DNA of 64,000 nucleotides from Symbiodinium kawagutii (taxonomy: Eukaryota; Sar; Dinophyceae; Suessiales; Symbiodiniaceae): assembly GCA_009767595.1 (NCBI GenBank), contig VSDK01004744.1, positions 112,010 to 176,009 on the forward strand, given 5' to 3'. The notes under the pieces are model-generated. The model saw only the letters and a program-made list of their open reading frames with translations. It was not told where the DNA came from and ran no database searches. Made by a program: the position numbers and the translations under genes. This document shows, in pieces, positions 22,312-31,751 of the stretch (positions are counted from its first letter, which is position 1; the number at the start of each line of letters is the position of its first letter).

Positions 22312-22470
22312 TTGCCCAACTTGTTTAGGCGTGGCCAGGTGGGCCTTGGGAAGTTTTAACATGAGCTGTCACCGTGTGGTCACTTCAGCTGCCACCGGAG
22401 TGCTCGTGTTCATGGTGCCTGTGTGCCCATGCGTAGTTTTGGCTCCCAGCTTTTGTGTCCACCGCAGGTC

Positions 22471-23634
22471 GTGATGTCCTCTCGCATTGACGTGCTGGCG
22501 GATGACCGAGGACTGGCTGCCTGCGTGGCCTTGGCCAATGTGAAGCCGGAGTGGACTGCCTCGTTCGTGGCCAAGCACCACCTGACCACCTTGGACGACT
22601 TGGTCTACTTGGTGTCTCGTGAGAGCTGGGAAAAGGAGATTGAGGAGCTTGTGAACCAAGTCCCTTCCTTGAAGGACAACAAGATCGCTGTTGCCAGGTT
22701 TAGGTCGGCCTATGAGATGGGCCGTGAAGCCCTGTCTCAGGCTGCCTTGCCGGCCACCAAGGCGGTCGACCCTGACGAGCCTTTACCCGAGGCTACGTTG
22801 AAGAGTTTGGCTGCGGATTGGGATCGGAGGTACAACCTCATGATGGATCCCGCTTTGGAGGCGTCTGAGACCCTCCGAAGTCGCATCTTCAGGGAATTTC
22901 GCAAAGGCCAAATGTCGGTCATCGAGGCCCGCAAAGTCCGCAGTGTCATTGCAGTGGCGACGCCCAAGGTCCACGAGTCTGTCAGTGTGGCAGTTGGCAT
23001 CCACCTTGAGTTTGACCGTGACCAAGGGGTGACCCTGAAGAGTGCTGTCCAGTACTACTTCCAACTGCGGATCTTGGCCCATGCATGGGCATGGTCTGGT
23101 AACTACATCGTGCAGTATGAGGGCGTGGACCACCGCATGATGACCCTCACCGATGCTCTGGGCTACGCAGACCAGGCCTTGCAGCATTGTTTGGAGTATG
23201 GTGGCGGTTCTTTGATATGGTTGCAACGGAACGACTTGCTGACCCGGGGGAAGATGAGCACTTACATTCGCCGTGGTTACCCGGCGGGCCTTGCCTTGGT
23301 GCAGGCCATCCGGGAGTGCCACCTGGAGTGGCGATCCCCTGCAGTGTCAGCGCCTTTGGTGTCAGCTGACGAAGGCAAGCCGCAGGCCAAGCGCAAGAAG
23401 GAGGACGTGGACACCGAGGAGCCTCCCCAGCCGGCTCAACGGAAGCGGCTCCTAAAAGCAGATCCGTGGCAAACTGTCAGTATGGTCAAAGGCGGCCAAA
23501 AACTTTGCAAAGCTTGGAATGATGGACGAGGATGCACCAAGCGGGGCTGTACCGACATGCATGCTTGCGATGTGAAGCTCCCCACCGGTGCTCCCTGCCT
23601 CTCCAAGAATCACACCAGGCTTCAGCACGAGTAG
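22471..23634 (+). CDS. Gag-like protein with CCCH zinc finger
   Basis: The frame opens at 22423; the first ATG after the leader that begins a protein-like sequence is 22474, in the context GTCGTGATGTCC. About 386 codons of mostly helical, charged sequence follow (for example WDRRYNLMMDPALEASETLR). Then comes a basic linker (KPQAKRKK...QRKRLLKADPW) and a C-terminal finger: C-x7/8-C-x4-C-x3-H in LCKAWNDGRGCTKRGCTDMH, followed by further Cys/His. A basic tail plus CCCH finger fits nucleic-acid packaging. It ends in TAG (23632-23634), with the next ORF in the same frame only 21 bases on. Gag role inferred from position and finger; no capsid homology can be shown by eye. Confidence 0.65.
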   Translation: MMSSRIDVLADDRGLAACVALANVKPEWTASFVAKHHLTTLDDLVYLVSRESWEKEIEELVNQVPSLKDNKIAVARFRSAYEMGREALSQAALPATKAVDPDEPLPEATLKSLAADWDRRYNLMMDPALEASETLRSRIFREFRKGQMSVIEARKVRSVIAVATPKVHESVSVAVGIHLEFDRDQGVTLKSAVQYYFQLRILAHAWAWSGNYIVQYEGVDHRMMTLTDALGYADQALQHCLEYGGGSLIWLQRNDLLTRGKMSTYIRRGYPAGLALVQAIRECHLEWRSPAVSAPLVSADEGKPQAKRKKEDVDTEEPPQPAQRKRLLKADPWQTVSMVKGGQKLCKAWNDGRGCTKRGCTDMHACDVKLPTGAPCLSKNHTRLQHE

Positions 23635-23655
23635 GGACAGCTCCCCCGTGCGTCT

Positions 23656-25836
23656 GTGACGCCGGGGGTGTGTGAAGAGGACCCCGATCCACCGCTGGTA
23701 CCGGGGGTTGATCCTTCCACGCTTCGGCAAGTGCTTCTATCACCCGAGGTCTCGTCACACACCGGCCCGATTGCCAACAGATTGCAAGCGGCGAAGCCTG
23801 TGAGCTGGAGAGGACTGGGTGATTTACCGCAGTTCCCTTGGGCCAAGCCAGTGCCAGGCCTGTGGCTGGTACTTGACCTGTGGTCAGGTTTTGGCGGGCT
23901 GGTGATAGCTTTGCTTAGCCTTGGTCTGCGCTGCTGCGTCATCTCTGCCGAGATGGATCCAGTAGCCGCCGAGGTTGCCCACACTTTGATGCCCCACATT
24001 GTTCATGTTGCCAAGGTGGAATCTCTTTCAGGTTCCATGGTCAGACCTTTCCTCCAGCGACGAGCCAGCCAGGTGCGGGGTATCATCCTGGGTGGTGGTT
24101 CTCCGTGCCAAGGTAACAGCATCTTGAACATGAGCAGGAGCGGGTTGAAGGACCCTCGCAGCCTCCAACCTCAAGAGCTGCTGCGCATTCGCAGGGAATT
24201 GGAAGCGCTTCCTGAGTGCCAAGGTTTGGAAATTGTGAGCTTCCTTGAAAATGTGAGCTCCATGCCTGGCACAGTTGAGGCCCAGTATGACAAGTGGCTG
24301 GGGTTTGCATCATATGAGTGTGATGCTTCTACTTGCGGTTGGGTTCAACGCAGACGCCTTCTCTGGTTGGGACAGAACGGCAAGGGTGTTGGTGCCCATG
24401 TTCCTCCACCGGCAGGCTGGGTCTGGGATACCCTCAAGTCTGGCCGAGCTGTGCTGAAATGGCAAGGCCCGAAGCCCTTGCCTCCCAAGGTCCATTTCCA
24501 GGGAGGATACCAACCCATTTTTGACCCGATGGAAGTGGTGCGGCTTGAGGGCCAAGGAGCCATGCACCCTTTCACAAGGGAATTCTTCCATCCAGAGGAT
24601 CGAGTCAGCCGTGCCCCACCACAAGCTGCCGCCAAGTTCTATGAGGATCACCGTCGGTTCCCACCTTCAGCTTATGGTGATGAGAGCCTCCTGTGGCGGG
24701 ATACTCAGTGGAGGCAACCTGAGCCGGAGGAGCGCTGCCAACTTATGGGTTTGCCAGCTCAATGCCTGGCTTCAGTGCCTGGAGCGGCCCCAGCCAAGAA
24801 GCAGCGCCAAAACTCGCTGGTGGGTAATGGTTTTCATCTTCCGATGATTGTGGCCCTGTTCACCATGTTGCCGGCTGTGTTGGAGGCCAAGATCCCCACA
24901 CCACGGCTGGACCCTGCAGAACAGGCTCTGTGTAGCAGGCTGCAGGGTACTGTATGGGAACCTGGTCGGTTAGACCATTTTCCCGGCCTTTCCACCGTCC
25001 AGCAGGTCACCAAGGAGATGCAAATCATGTTGTCCGACTTTGCGGTTCCCCCTGGAGTGTGGTCCCACTGTGTGGCAGGTCTCCAGGCAGTGGAGCTCTC
25101 TCAACTCCAAGCTTTTACTGCTTGGACCATGGGACAAGGGTTGGATTGTGACCTCCTTGGTCCAACACCCTTGGGGTCTTTGCAACGGACCCGCATCTAT
25201 GCTGGCCTGAGTGGCCAACGGCACCCTGGCAACTCTACCAAAGGATTGGATCATCTGCTCCCCCCTGGTTTGGGTAAGGACGAGCACTTGTGTGCCAGCG
25301 CTTCGCTACCTTCCCCTTTCCGCCCGCAGCCATGGCCTGAGCGGGATGTTGATTTTGTCCTCCATGCTGTGGCAGTATGGCAAGACAAGCTCCCAGCTTA
25401 TGCTGCTCGATGTCGCAGCCGCCTGGCTGCCGTGGCATCAGCCTTGCAGCCCCTGGAAGCTGTTTTGGCCCATCAGCGCTCTGAAAGTGCTACAAGGGTT
25501 GCAACAGCTAAGCGGCCGGGCCTGGTGGCCTTCTTGACAGCCCTGTTGCGGTGGCCTGACCGCATGCAACCAGGCCAGCTTTTAAGTGGCTACCCCATTG
25601 TAGGGTCTATGGCCGTCAGTGGCGTGTTCCGCACCGTGGCACCAAAGACCCAACGTCCCTGGGAGGAATGGTTGGGCTCTGAAGCCACCCAAGCCATCGA
25701 GGCTATTGAAGCCAAGGGCCCTCCACGTTTTGCGCAAGAGATCTACAATCTCACCGTGGAAGAGCAGCAGAAGGGTTTTTGTAGTGAGTTCCTCACCCGG
25801 TCTGCCCTGGATGCTCGGTTTGGAGCCGGTGCATGA
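23656..25836 (+). CDS. C5-cytosine DNA methyltransferase domain plus RT-proximal region
   Basis: Residues counted from GTG 23656. Motif I-like DLWSGFGGLVIAL (D74); catalytic motif IV GGSPCQGNS with Cys151; motif VI FLENV (Glu198); motif VIII VQRRRLLWLG (~231-240); motif X-like NSLVGNGFHLP (~390). All key residues of a C5-methyltransferase are present, so it may be active. Residues ~420-726 have no recognised domain; the last part (LLSGYPIVGSMAVSGVFR) resembles the lead-in to the RT. There is no ATG at the start and the upstream Gag frame is the same, so it is probably made as a readthrough or fusion protein. It ends in TGA (25834-25836), two codons before the RT frame resumes. It would methylate cytosines in DNA, perhaps the element's own cDNA. 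Confidence 0.8.
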   Translation: MTPGVCEEDPDPPLVPGVDPSTLRQVLLSPEVSSHTGPIANRLQAAKPVSWRGLGDLPQFPWAKPVPGLWLVLDLWSGFGGLVIALLSLGLRCCVISAEMDPVAAEVAHTLMPHIVHVAKVESLSGSMVRPFLQRRASQVRGIILGGGSPCQGNSILNMSRSGLKDPRSLQPQELLRIRRELEALPECQGLEIVSFLENVSSMPGTVEAQYDKWLGFASYECDASTCGWVQRRRLLWLGQNGKGVGAHVPPPAGWVWDTLKSGRAVLKWQGPKPLPPKVHFQGGYQPIFDPMEVVRLEGQGAMHPFTREFFHPEDRVSRAPPQAAAKFYEDHRRFPPSAYGDESLLWRDTQWRQPEPEERCQLMGLPAQCLASVPGAAPAKKQRQNSLVGNGFHLPMIVALFTMLPAVLEAKIPTPRLDPAEQALCSRLQGTVWEPGRLDHFPGLSTVQQVTKEMQIMLSDFAVPPGVWSHCVAGLQAVELSQLQAFTAWTMGQGLDCDLLGPTPLGSLQRTRIYAGLSGQRHPGNSTKGLDHLLPPGLGKDEHLCASASLPSPFRPQPWPERDVDFVLHAVAVWQDKLPAYAARCRSRLAAVASALQPLEAVLAHQRSESATRVATAKRPGLVAFLTALLRWPDRMQPGQLLSGYPIVGSMAVSGVFRTVAPKTQRPWEEWLGSEATQAIEAIEAKGPPRFAQEIYNLTVEEQQKGFCSEFLTRSALDARFGAGA

Positions 25837-25842
25837 CGACCG

Positions 25843-27277
25843 TTGGAGCGGTTTCTCATCGTTCAACCTGATGGCAAACAGAGGATGATCGACAACGCCA
25901 AGCGTACCTTGCACAACGAGTGCACCAGCTTGGACGAGACCATCTACACGGTGTCTATTGACTTCATCCCTGCTGCCATTAAGCAGTTGGCAGAGCGTAT
26001 GGGGTACACTGACCCTTCTGCTTGGGGCATGGACCACCCCTGGTTGCACTTTCGCCTTGGAACGGATGACCTCCCTGATGCGTATCGAGGCCTGCCAGTG
26101 CTTGATGCTCATCTGCCCTTTTCCACGGTGGCGGTCTGGGTACCTCACCAGGGATGGAGATACAGTATCCTGTACGGCCTGGCATATGGTCTTGAGAGTG
26201 CTGTCGTGGCATTCAACCGTTTCCCCCAGCTCGGAGTGGCGGCTTCTCGGCGCCTTCTGTGTTCACTGGCAGCAGCCTACTTCGATGATGAGCTGGCGGT
26301 GGAATGTGTTGCCAACAGCAATGTCTCGCAAGCAGGTTTGGTGCATATGTTCACCTTGATGGGAGCTAAGCCCCAACCTGCTAAGAGCTTTGCGCCAGCG
26401 GCTGACCGGCACTACTTGGGGGCCAGCATCCATCTGGGTGATGTGCTCAATGATGGCAAGGTCTTTGTGCAGCCTAAGTTCACCACCGCGGCCAAGGTCT
26501 GTGATAAGATCGAGGATGTCTTGGCCAAGAACTTTTTCCCCCGTGACAGTGCTGGAAAGCTCCGCGGTGACCTTAACTGGATGTTTTCTATGGTTGCAGG
26601 CCATCTTGGTCGCCTGCTGCAGCCAGTGTTGGCAAAGTACCAACATGAGGAGTGCACGCTCCAGGAGATGGACCGCCTTCTACTGCAGCTCCTGGCTGCC
26701 TGTGTGAAGAGTTTCTCTCCACGGTGTGTGGTGGCCTGTGGCCCCACCACCTCGCCGCTCCGAGTGTACAGTGATGCCTCCTTTGAAAATGGCTGCCTGC
26801 GTTTGGGCTGGGTCATTCTTGGATCCTTCCCAACCAGCCGCCCTGTTGGTGGTACTTGTGTGGTTCCCCAGGAAGTGATAGCCACCTGGATCCCACGTAA
26901 CCAACAAATTTTCCCGGGGGAGACATTGTGTGCTTTGGTCGTGCCTTTGCTCCATCCAACTCTTTTTGTATCTCGGGATATCCTTTGGTTCATTGATAAT
27001 GAAGCCGCAGTCGCATCCCTTGTGCGTGCTTCCTCTAGCCAGGAAGACACTCATGAGATCGCTGTGTGCGCTCAATTTTTTAATTTTCCGCCTAGGGAGT
27101 CGTGCCTGGTATGAATGGGTTGATAGTGATAGCAACCCTTCTGATGGTCTTTCCCGGTTAGGCCTGTTAGACCCGTGGACTCAATCTCAGAATTGGTCCA
27201 TTGGTGAATATCCTTTTCCTGCCGGATTGCATAGAGGTTCTCTTTTTGCTATTCTTTTCTCAGAGATGACTGCTTGA
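25843..27277 (+). CDS. reverse transcriptase-RNase H, with a late frameshift
   Basis: Starts with the RT lead FLIVQPDGKQRMIDNAKRT. Motif A is TDDLPDAYRGLPV (Asp ~76), motif B-like YGLAYGLESAVVAFNR,  and motif C AYFDDE (Asp148, Asp149). RNase H follows: VYSDAS (Asp311), PGE (Glu360), FIDNEA (Asp385). The original frame stops at 27114, but a WVDSDSNPSDGLSR segment typical of the RNase H end continues in the +1 frame to 27277. So a one-base shift lies near 27075-27095, at or after the T run. Polymerase and RNase H catalytic residues are intact. No recombinase or integrase follows before repeat B1. Confidence 0.8.
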
Positions 27278-27307
27278 ACTGTGGGTATTCTTTTTATTAC
27301 GGACCGT

Positions 27308-27528
27308 GGGTGTATGTGTTTAGACTTTGTCTAACCATGCTTTACAGATATGTGTGTTGAGTTTGAATACCAACCACTATCTGATACCAACCCATTGTTA
27401 TACTTGTATAACAATGTCCGAAGTTCAAGCTAGGTATCTCTGGTCGAGTACCTCTCTCTTTTACGAACCTAGCCCAGCAGTGAAAAGAGATCTTTGCAGT
27501 GGGGCTTGTATGTGACACCTCTTTCTTA
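27308..27528 (+). repeat. B1 terminal repeat
   Basis: 221 bp, apparently identical to B2 (27736-27956). It begins GGGTGTATGTG and ends CTTTCTTA. Its last three bases (TTA) are also the first three of A2. Confidence 0.85.
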
Positions 27529-27646
27529 CTTTGCATGTTAGCATGGCTGGTTGGGTAGGGCCTACATGTAGTTTGAAAGAGTTGTTTACATATGGACCTT
27601 GATGCCATTTTGGCTCAAGGTCCACCCCCCTGTGTTTCAAATTTCC
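27526..27646 (+). repeat. A2 terminal repeat
   Basis: 121-bp second copy of A1, sandwiched between B1 and an 89-bp unique spacer (27647-27735) before B2. Confidence 0.85.
27604..27619 (+). promoter_or_regulatory. second spliced-leader-like segment
   Basis: Same 16 bases, GCCATTTTGGCTCAAG, followed by GT, as at 21288-21303, because it lies in repeat A2. Confidence 0.65.
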
Positions 27647-27735
27647 CCACCCACCCATCCCAATCTCCACTGAGGGGGGCGGGGTGCTGGGTCTTCGACG
27701 GGATTTCACCCCCTTTTCTCAGTTTTTCCTGGTTG

Positions 27736-27956
27736 GGGTGTATGTGTTTAGACTTTGTCTAACCATGCTTTACAGATATGTGTGTTGAGTTTGAATACCA
27801 ACCACTATCTGATACCAACCCATTGTTATACTTGTATAACAATGTCCGAAGTTCAAGCTAGGTATCTCTGGTCGAGTACCTCTCTCTTTTACGAACCTAG
27901 CCCAGCAGTGAAAAGAGATCTTTGCAGTGGGGCTTGTATGTGACACCTCTTTCTTA
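27736..27956 (+). repeat. B2 terminal repeat
   Basis: 221-bp copy of B1 closing the element; it ends in TTA followed by host ACCAATCTC. Confidence 0.85.
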
Positions 27957-28214
27957 ACCAATCTCTCTGGTAGCGGTGAACATGATCTATGGTTATTCCT
28001 GGTTATTTAGGGGTAAACATGATATTACATGAATGGTTAGACTAGTGGTGAGCATTTTTGTTGTTCGTGGTTCTATATTATATTGATCCATTTGACTATA
28101 GTCAATATATCTACCATTTGCCTGGTAGTTACCCTAGTTATGAACCAACTTAGCTCACTACGGAACCCAACCTTGTAGACTCAGAGAAGTCAGCAGCTTG
28201 CTGGTAGCGCATCA

Positions 28215-28349
28215 CTCAGCTACCGCAACAAGGGAGCACCGGTGCCGCTGGTGCCGCTGATGCCAGGTACTATTGGGACGGCGAAACCGAGAACGGTCAG
28301 TGGTCGTGGGGTCAAGTCTCGGTCTCCCTTCCTCTGCTCACAGGCGCAG
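28215..28349 (+). CDS. candidate exon
   Basis: After CACTCAG two frames are open. One reads ADARYYWDGETENGQWSWGQ and has the more GC-ending codons. The other reads YRNKGAPVPLVPLMPGTIGT and runs to a GTGACC donor. Coding is likely; the frame is not settled. Confidence 0.4.
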
Positions 28350-28489
28350 TCTGAACCCAGGTGACCCAGGGGGGATCCAATGGGATCCATGGGGCGGGCT
28401 GGGGGCCTGCTTGGCCGTAGTGATGCTGATTGATGCGAGGTTGTTGAGTTGATGATTGATGGTGAATTCAATCATACTTGATAATCAAG

Positions 28490-28558
28490 GACATCAATGA
28501 TGCCTCACGGCTGTGGCGCGAATTCCATGTAGCTGCTATCAAGTGGCTCAATAGGATA
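28490..28558 (+). CDS. candidate exon
   Basis: After AATCAAG the frame reads DINDASRLWREFHVAAIKWL then NRI, to a GTATTT donor at 28559. A GTAGCT donor at 28529 would shorten it to 13 codons. Confidence 0.4.
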
Positions 28559-30366
28559 AGTATTTTTGGTGAACCTTCGAGGACATCCTTTGGTGAAACG
28601 GGGAATCACAATATTCAGTGCCCATTTCAAGCAGCCATAGTGGTATCAAGCTTGGACGGTGGTATAATGCTGAAAGGCTTGGGAAGCAACCATGGTTGCA
28701 AACCCCATAAGGTAGCTTACAACCCCTATAACCAAGGTTAGTAACCAGTTGCAAAGTGGGGATGCGCATCAAAATATGATGTTATGAGAGCCATGTGATG
28801 TGAAATTTGACAATAGTGATTCACACACACAATTTATTGGTAGAAATCTATGGCTGCTAATAGCTGTGGCCCTTGTTGTTTCCTAGAAATCGATTGAAAG
28901 ATGTTAGTTGGAAAATCATATAATATCATTGGTGCTTCAAACCTCTCGTTTCCATCCATTTCCTATAGAAATCAACCCCACAATCCTCGAATTCACCATC
29001 CCCATAGTTTGAGTCTGTGAGTTTCAATCTGATCTCTCCAAGGGTCACAGGGTCCATCCCATTTCCTGCGCCACGACACGACTGCCTCACTGGGGATGCA
29101 CAGCTGCTGGCAGTTTGCGGACCCAATGAGATGATTCCCGGCTTCGGAGACTACCCTTGCATGGGGTGTCTTGGTTGCCGGACTCTCCTCGGGGTGTTGA
29201 GTTGATCCCGCCCCTGGCGGCCTAGGGATGAAAGCCCAGGGAGATGGCGATGCCTCGCTGCCATGGTTCGTCATCGTTGATGGTGGTCTGGTTGGTGGTT
29301 TCGAGTTTTTGATGTTCCCAAATGTATTACCAAATGGTTGGTTGGTTGAGGAACATATTTTTCATGGGGCGTAAAGCTATGAATCAGAGATACAAAATGG
29401 TTGGATGGTTATTTTTTTGTTTGCGATATTTGTTGTGGTTGAAATCACGAGCAGCCATCAGAGGTAGTTATAGTCGTACATCATCAATCATCATTAATGC
29501 TCAGCGTTATAATCATGATGAACTTCGGATCTTTTGCTGTGCTGCCTGGCACGCTGAGGTATACGCCGAGCCAACATGCCTGGATGATGGGAGCGCACAG
29601 CATGAAAATGCCTGCGTATCCGGGCGTTGACATGGTGAAGTTGGTCGTTGAAGTAGGGAATAACAAGGTGAATCAGGATGACCAATTGATGCAGAAATGA
29701 TAGAAAATGATGGTTTAATGATGGTTGATGATGGTCAAGTGCTGGTTAAATGATGGTCAAACGATAGTTAACGAATGTTTCATGATGGTTGATGATGGCT
29801 AATGATGGTATAAGGGTCAAAGATGGTTGATTACCAGAAGACGGTTCTTCGGTCCAGGGGCCACCAGTTTACCGCCATCATGATGAACCCATCGTTGACC
29901 CGCCAGGTTTTTAGTGGTCAGTGATAGTTGATAAGTGGTTGATAATGATGGTTGGCAATGGCCAATGATGATTGATAGTGAAGCTGAATGATGGTTGGTA
30001 ATGGTGGATGTTCGATCAGTTAATCATCACTAAGAATAATTAACCATCATTTTAGCATGTATATTAGTTCAGCTTCATCAGTCATCATTCATGAATAAAC
30101 CACTACTAACCATCATCAACCATCATTTACCATTGCCATCAACAAACTAGCAACTTCTGAACATCATCAGTAACCATTAGTAGCCATATGTTAGCCGTGT
30201 ATCGGTCATCAACCATTGCTAACCATAATAGTTCTGGTTAGTGCCAACCCTGGATGAAGCTAGACCCCTGGTCGATAATTTGGTGGTCCCCCTAAAGGTC
30301 ATGGTTTCCAATTGAAATGGTACCCCTTCCCCGCCCAATGAATAAAATGTATCAGTTAAGTCATGC
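28559..30366. other. repeat-rich stretch with two weak exon-like islands
   Basis: Includes a family-2 MITE copy starting at 29288. GC-rich islands at 29061-29160 and 29553-29635 are open in two frames each (for example GDAQLLAVCGPNEMIPGFGD) and could be exons. The rest consists of GATGGTTGATGATGG-type words. Confidence 0.3.
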
Positions 30367-30444
30367 GACACTGTGTGCTGGTCGATCCGCAAGCTGGACA
30401 GCTGCCGCGGGGATGGCCTGCTCCGCATCACCCGTTTTGGAGAG
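30367..30444 (+). CDS. candidate exon
   Basis: Frame reading DTVCWSIRKLDSCRGDGLLR then ITRFGE, with about 20 of 26 codons GC-ending. An alternative frame (MRHCVLVDPQAGQLPRGWPA) is also open. Splice limits are uncertain. Confidence 0.35.
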
Positions 30445-30729
30445 TGTCATTGGCAAATGATAGTTAATCATGATCACAATGATGGTTCATGGTAGTCAAT
30501 AGCTGGTCAATAGCTGGTTCATGATAGTTACCCTTTGTTTCTCTATTCTAGTTGCATACCTACTAGAGATGATGATCAAACTAGCTTCCAAGTTAGTTTA
30601 CCAGAGAGTAGCTCATTCCATCATCAATCTGTTCGATTGATTTATTCAATTTATTCCCCTATCATTTTGGTATTGATACCTTTTGAAGGTCGCCCAGCAA
30701 TTGGACTTGACCCCCGCCCCAGTTTTGAG

Positions 30730-30846
30730 GGGTGTCTCCTCGTAATGCGCTGACGAGACATCCTCCGGCCCCCCTTCGCCATGACCCGTTCGTCACAGCT
30801 GGTGAAGGGATCAAGCATAACCAGGAGTCGAGTTTCAGCTTGGAAA
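30730..30846 (+). CDS. candidate exon
   Basis: After TTTTGAG, two bases and 38 codons to a GTTGCG donor. They contain SPRNALTRHPPAPLRHDPFV and EGIKHNQESSFSLE. Confidence 0.4.
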
Positions 30847-31683
30847 GTTGCGCTGGGAACATTTCCACTTGATGGAAAAGCTAATGAGAAGATGATTTTA
30901 TTGCCATTGTAATTTACCAGTACTGGTTTTGAGACTATTGAGGACTTCGCCAGGTGAGGTGGTGGTGGAAACCACTACTATTTTCAGCTCCATGTTTGGC
31001 CGTCGACCGCTATTGACCCCAGTATCAATTATTTCAAATTTAGATTTGATGATTCACTAACCACTATTTGATCATTAGCAAACCATTTGTCAAGCATTGA
31101 CCAACTATCTCTTGATCGCAGATCTAAACGTCATCTTAGTTAATCATGAGTTAGTTTGTTAGTCACAAACTAAAGAGATGGTGAACCATCTTGTGTGTGA
31201 TGGACTGACTAACCATCTCTTTCCGTTAGTCATTATGAATTATAACCATTAGCCAACTAAACAGGGATGGTTAACCATCATGAACTAACCATCAGTCCAC
31301 TGACCATTAGTTGATGATTAGTTCGCTGGCCATTGTCTTTGACTAAACATTGACTGATGACTGGGTATGTGGCAAAATTGGGCAAGCAATGACCCACAAA
31401 AGAAATGATCATTTCACTAGGAAACCATTGGTTTTGCCAGTACCACTATTTTGGCCCAACCAATCATACCCAGCTAACCATGGGTTCATCATCTTCCAGT
31501 CTACAAGGATGGGCCCCCTAGGTAGCTAAGTTGGTTTGTAACGAGGGTTTAGTAGGGTAACTACCAGTTTATGGAGCTTACAACCATAGTTAGATGATGT
31601 TGAATGATGCCCTATGCCTTAGAATGCACATGGCTTACCAACCAACTTATAACGTTTGGTGCCCCACCTTGTTGGGAGCTCAG

Positions 31684-31751
31684 GTACGAATGCACTGGCT
31701 TGGCGGATTTCGCTCCAACCGGAGAAGCTCTCCTCGCATCCGTTTGGCACC
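31684..31751 (+). CDS. candidate exon
   Basis: GAGCTCAG acceptor, one base, 22 codons (YECTGLADFAPTGEALLASV, WH), one base, then GTCGGT. Good GC-ending codons. Confidence 0.45.

Larger units (their letters stand above)
21210..27956 (+). mobile_element. split-direct-repeat retroelement with C5-methyltransferase (Ngaro/DIRS-like)
   Basis: A 121-bp repeat (A1, 21210-21330) recurs at 27526-27646 (A2). A 221-bp repeat (B1, 27308-27528) recurs at 27736-27956 (B2). The order A1-body-B1-A2-B2 is the split-direct-repeat plan of tyrosine-recombinase retroelements such as Ngaro and PAT. A1, the B1/A2 junction and the end of B2 all carry the same TTA, as if a circle had recombined through a 3-bp core; the rebuilt empty site is GGTTT-TTA-ACCAA. 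The body encodes Gag-like, methyltransferase and RT-RNase H parts in one reading frame. No tyrosine recombinase, integrase or aspartic protease is visible, and the 5' leader is disrupted by a palindrome. The class is inferred from architecture; an LTR element with rearranged ends is the alternative. Confidence 0.75.

Noticed and set aside
22150..22362. 70-codon minus-strand frame identical to part of a + strand frame at 21.8-22.0 kb
   Set aside because: It is simply the second arm of the palindrome.
21210..27956. interpretation as a standard LTR retrotransposon
   Set aside because: The two repeat types occur in the order A-body-B-A-B rather than as one repeat at each end, and no integrase or target duplication longer than the shared TTA is seen. 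Kept as an alternative in the feature text.
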